Source: an uncultured Lachnospiraceae bacterium (lineage in GTDB: Bacteria > Bacillota > Clostridia > Lachnospirales > Lachnospiraceae). From it: a stretch of DNA of 5,993 nt. Numbering within the stretch: position 1 is the stretch's first letter; the number at the start of each line of letters is the position of its first letter. Location: the NCBI GenBank assembly GCA_947174615.1, contig CAMWJQ010000270.1, forward strand, positions 1 through 5,993, in the 5' to 3' direction. Position numbers and translations under genes: made by a program. Shown piece after piece: positions 5,774 through 5,993 of this stretch. Under the pieces are notes generated by a model. The model was given only the letters and a program-made list of their open reading frames with translations. It was not told the origin of the DNA and did not search any database.

Positions 5774-5993
5774 ATGAGTAGTACAGCGTTAGGAGCAGAG
5801 AAAGCGATTATTTTTATCAGCGATGCACATGAAAAATTCTACTATGAGAAATTGAAAGAGGTCAGGTATCAGGACGTATATCACAAGGCACTTGTATTAT
5901 TGTAAACGGAATTGCCTGCAATTCAGTTTGGTATCAGTGATGACACAAGAAGGAACATTTACAGTATCTATGATTTTAAGACAGGCTGTGTAA
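5774..5993 (+). pseudogene. Interrupted small gene, DUF6075-like, running off the window
   Basis: ATG 5774 follows GGAGG (5762-5766) by 7 bases and opens a 43-residue frame ending at TAA 5903-5905. Its part FISDAHEKFYYEKLKEVRYQ, then DVYHKAL, resembles the N-terminus of a small Firmicutes family I remember as DUF6075 (about 120-130 residues, function unknown). After the stop the same frame resumes family-like sequence at 5930, GISDDTRRNIYSIYDFKTGC, to the window edge. From memory the family has only about three residues between KALV and GIS; here there are 12 codons including the stop. Removing 24 bases (5904-5927) would leave an open frame reading KALVLLFGISDD with normal spacing, so I infer a small in-frame insertion carrying a stop. 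The leading segment MSSTALGAEKAII is longer than I expect for the family. The 3' half lies outside the window. Family name tentative; the interruption is seen directly. Confidence 0.6.
5904..5929. repeat. 26-bp imperfect palindrome inside the DUF6075-like gene
   Basis: Arms AAACGGAATTG (5904-5914) and CAATTCAGTTT (5919-5929) pair at 10 of 11 positions around the loop CCTG; the only mismatch is G5908 against A5925. It coincides with the extra segment that breaks the gene, and the in-frame TAA (5903-5905) spans its left foot. No T run follows, so it is not a terminator, and it is far too short for a known transposable element. Confidence 0.65.

Overview
The window reads as chromosomal DNA of a low-to-moderate GC anaerobic Firmicute, most likely Lachnospiraceae (Clostridium cluster XIVa). 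The basis is protein character (clostridial-type Apt, a Gram-positive Rel/SpoT with an RFKD synthetase motif, a HemZ-type radical SAM protein), strong GGAG-type ribosome sites, and the gene order apt - rel - MBL hydrolase - hemZ, which I recall as a conserved clostridial neighbourhood (often followed by hisS-aspS). No database search was possible.

Layout, all on the + strand. Bases 1-101 are an AT-rich leader with a consensus -10 box and a ribosome site. Then come apt (102-626), rel (674-3034, GTG start) and a glyoxalase-II-like metallo-beta-lactamase hydrolase (3036-3671, one base after rel). This unit closes with an intrinsic terminator that begins inside the last codons of the hydrolase gene. 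A small gene resembling polymorphic-toxin immunity proteins of the Imm1 type follows (3724-4056); its C-terminal part appears to continue past the stop, so I call it a decaying gene (3724-4113). hemZ (4150-5592) has its own good ribosome site. After it is a repeat-rich spacer and a strong terminator (5697-5738). The window ends in a second small accessory gene (5774 to beyond 5993), resembling the family I remember as DUF6075, interrupted by an in-frame TAA at the foot of a short palindrome.

How the genes fit together: apt salvages adenine to AMP, and Rel makes and degrades (p)ppGpp from ATP and GTP/GDP, so the first unit links purine salvage with the stringent response. The hydrolase is a co-transcribed thiolester-hydrolase-like enzyme of unknown substrate. 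HemZ is annotated by family as an oxygen-independent coproporphyrinogen III oxidase, but no other heme gene is visible and its substrate here is open.

I see no complete undescribed system. The items most worth a second look are the two broken accessory genes flanking hemZ, the 26-bp palindrome inside the second one, and two places where alternative RNA hairpins share an arm (end of the hydrolase gene; just before hemZ). No tRNA, rRNA, CRISPR array, IS element or phage gene was seen. No gene-free stretch exceeds 300 bases.
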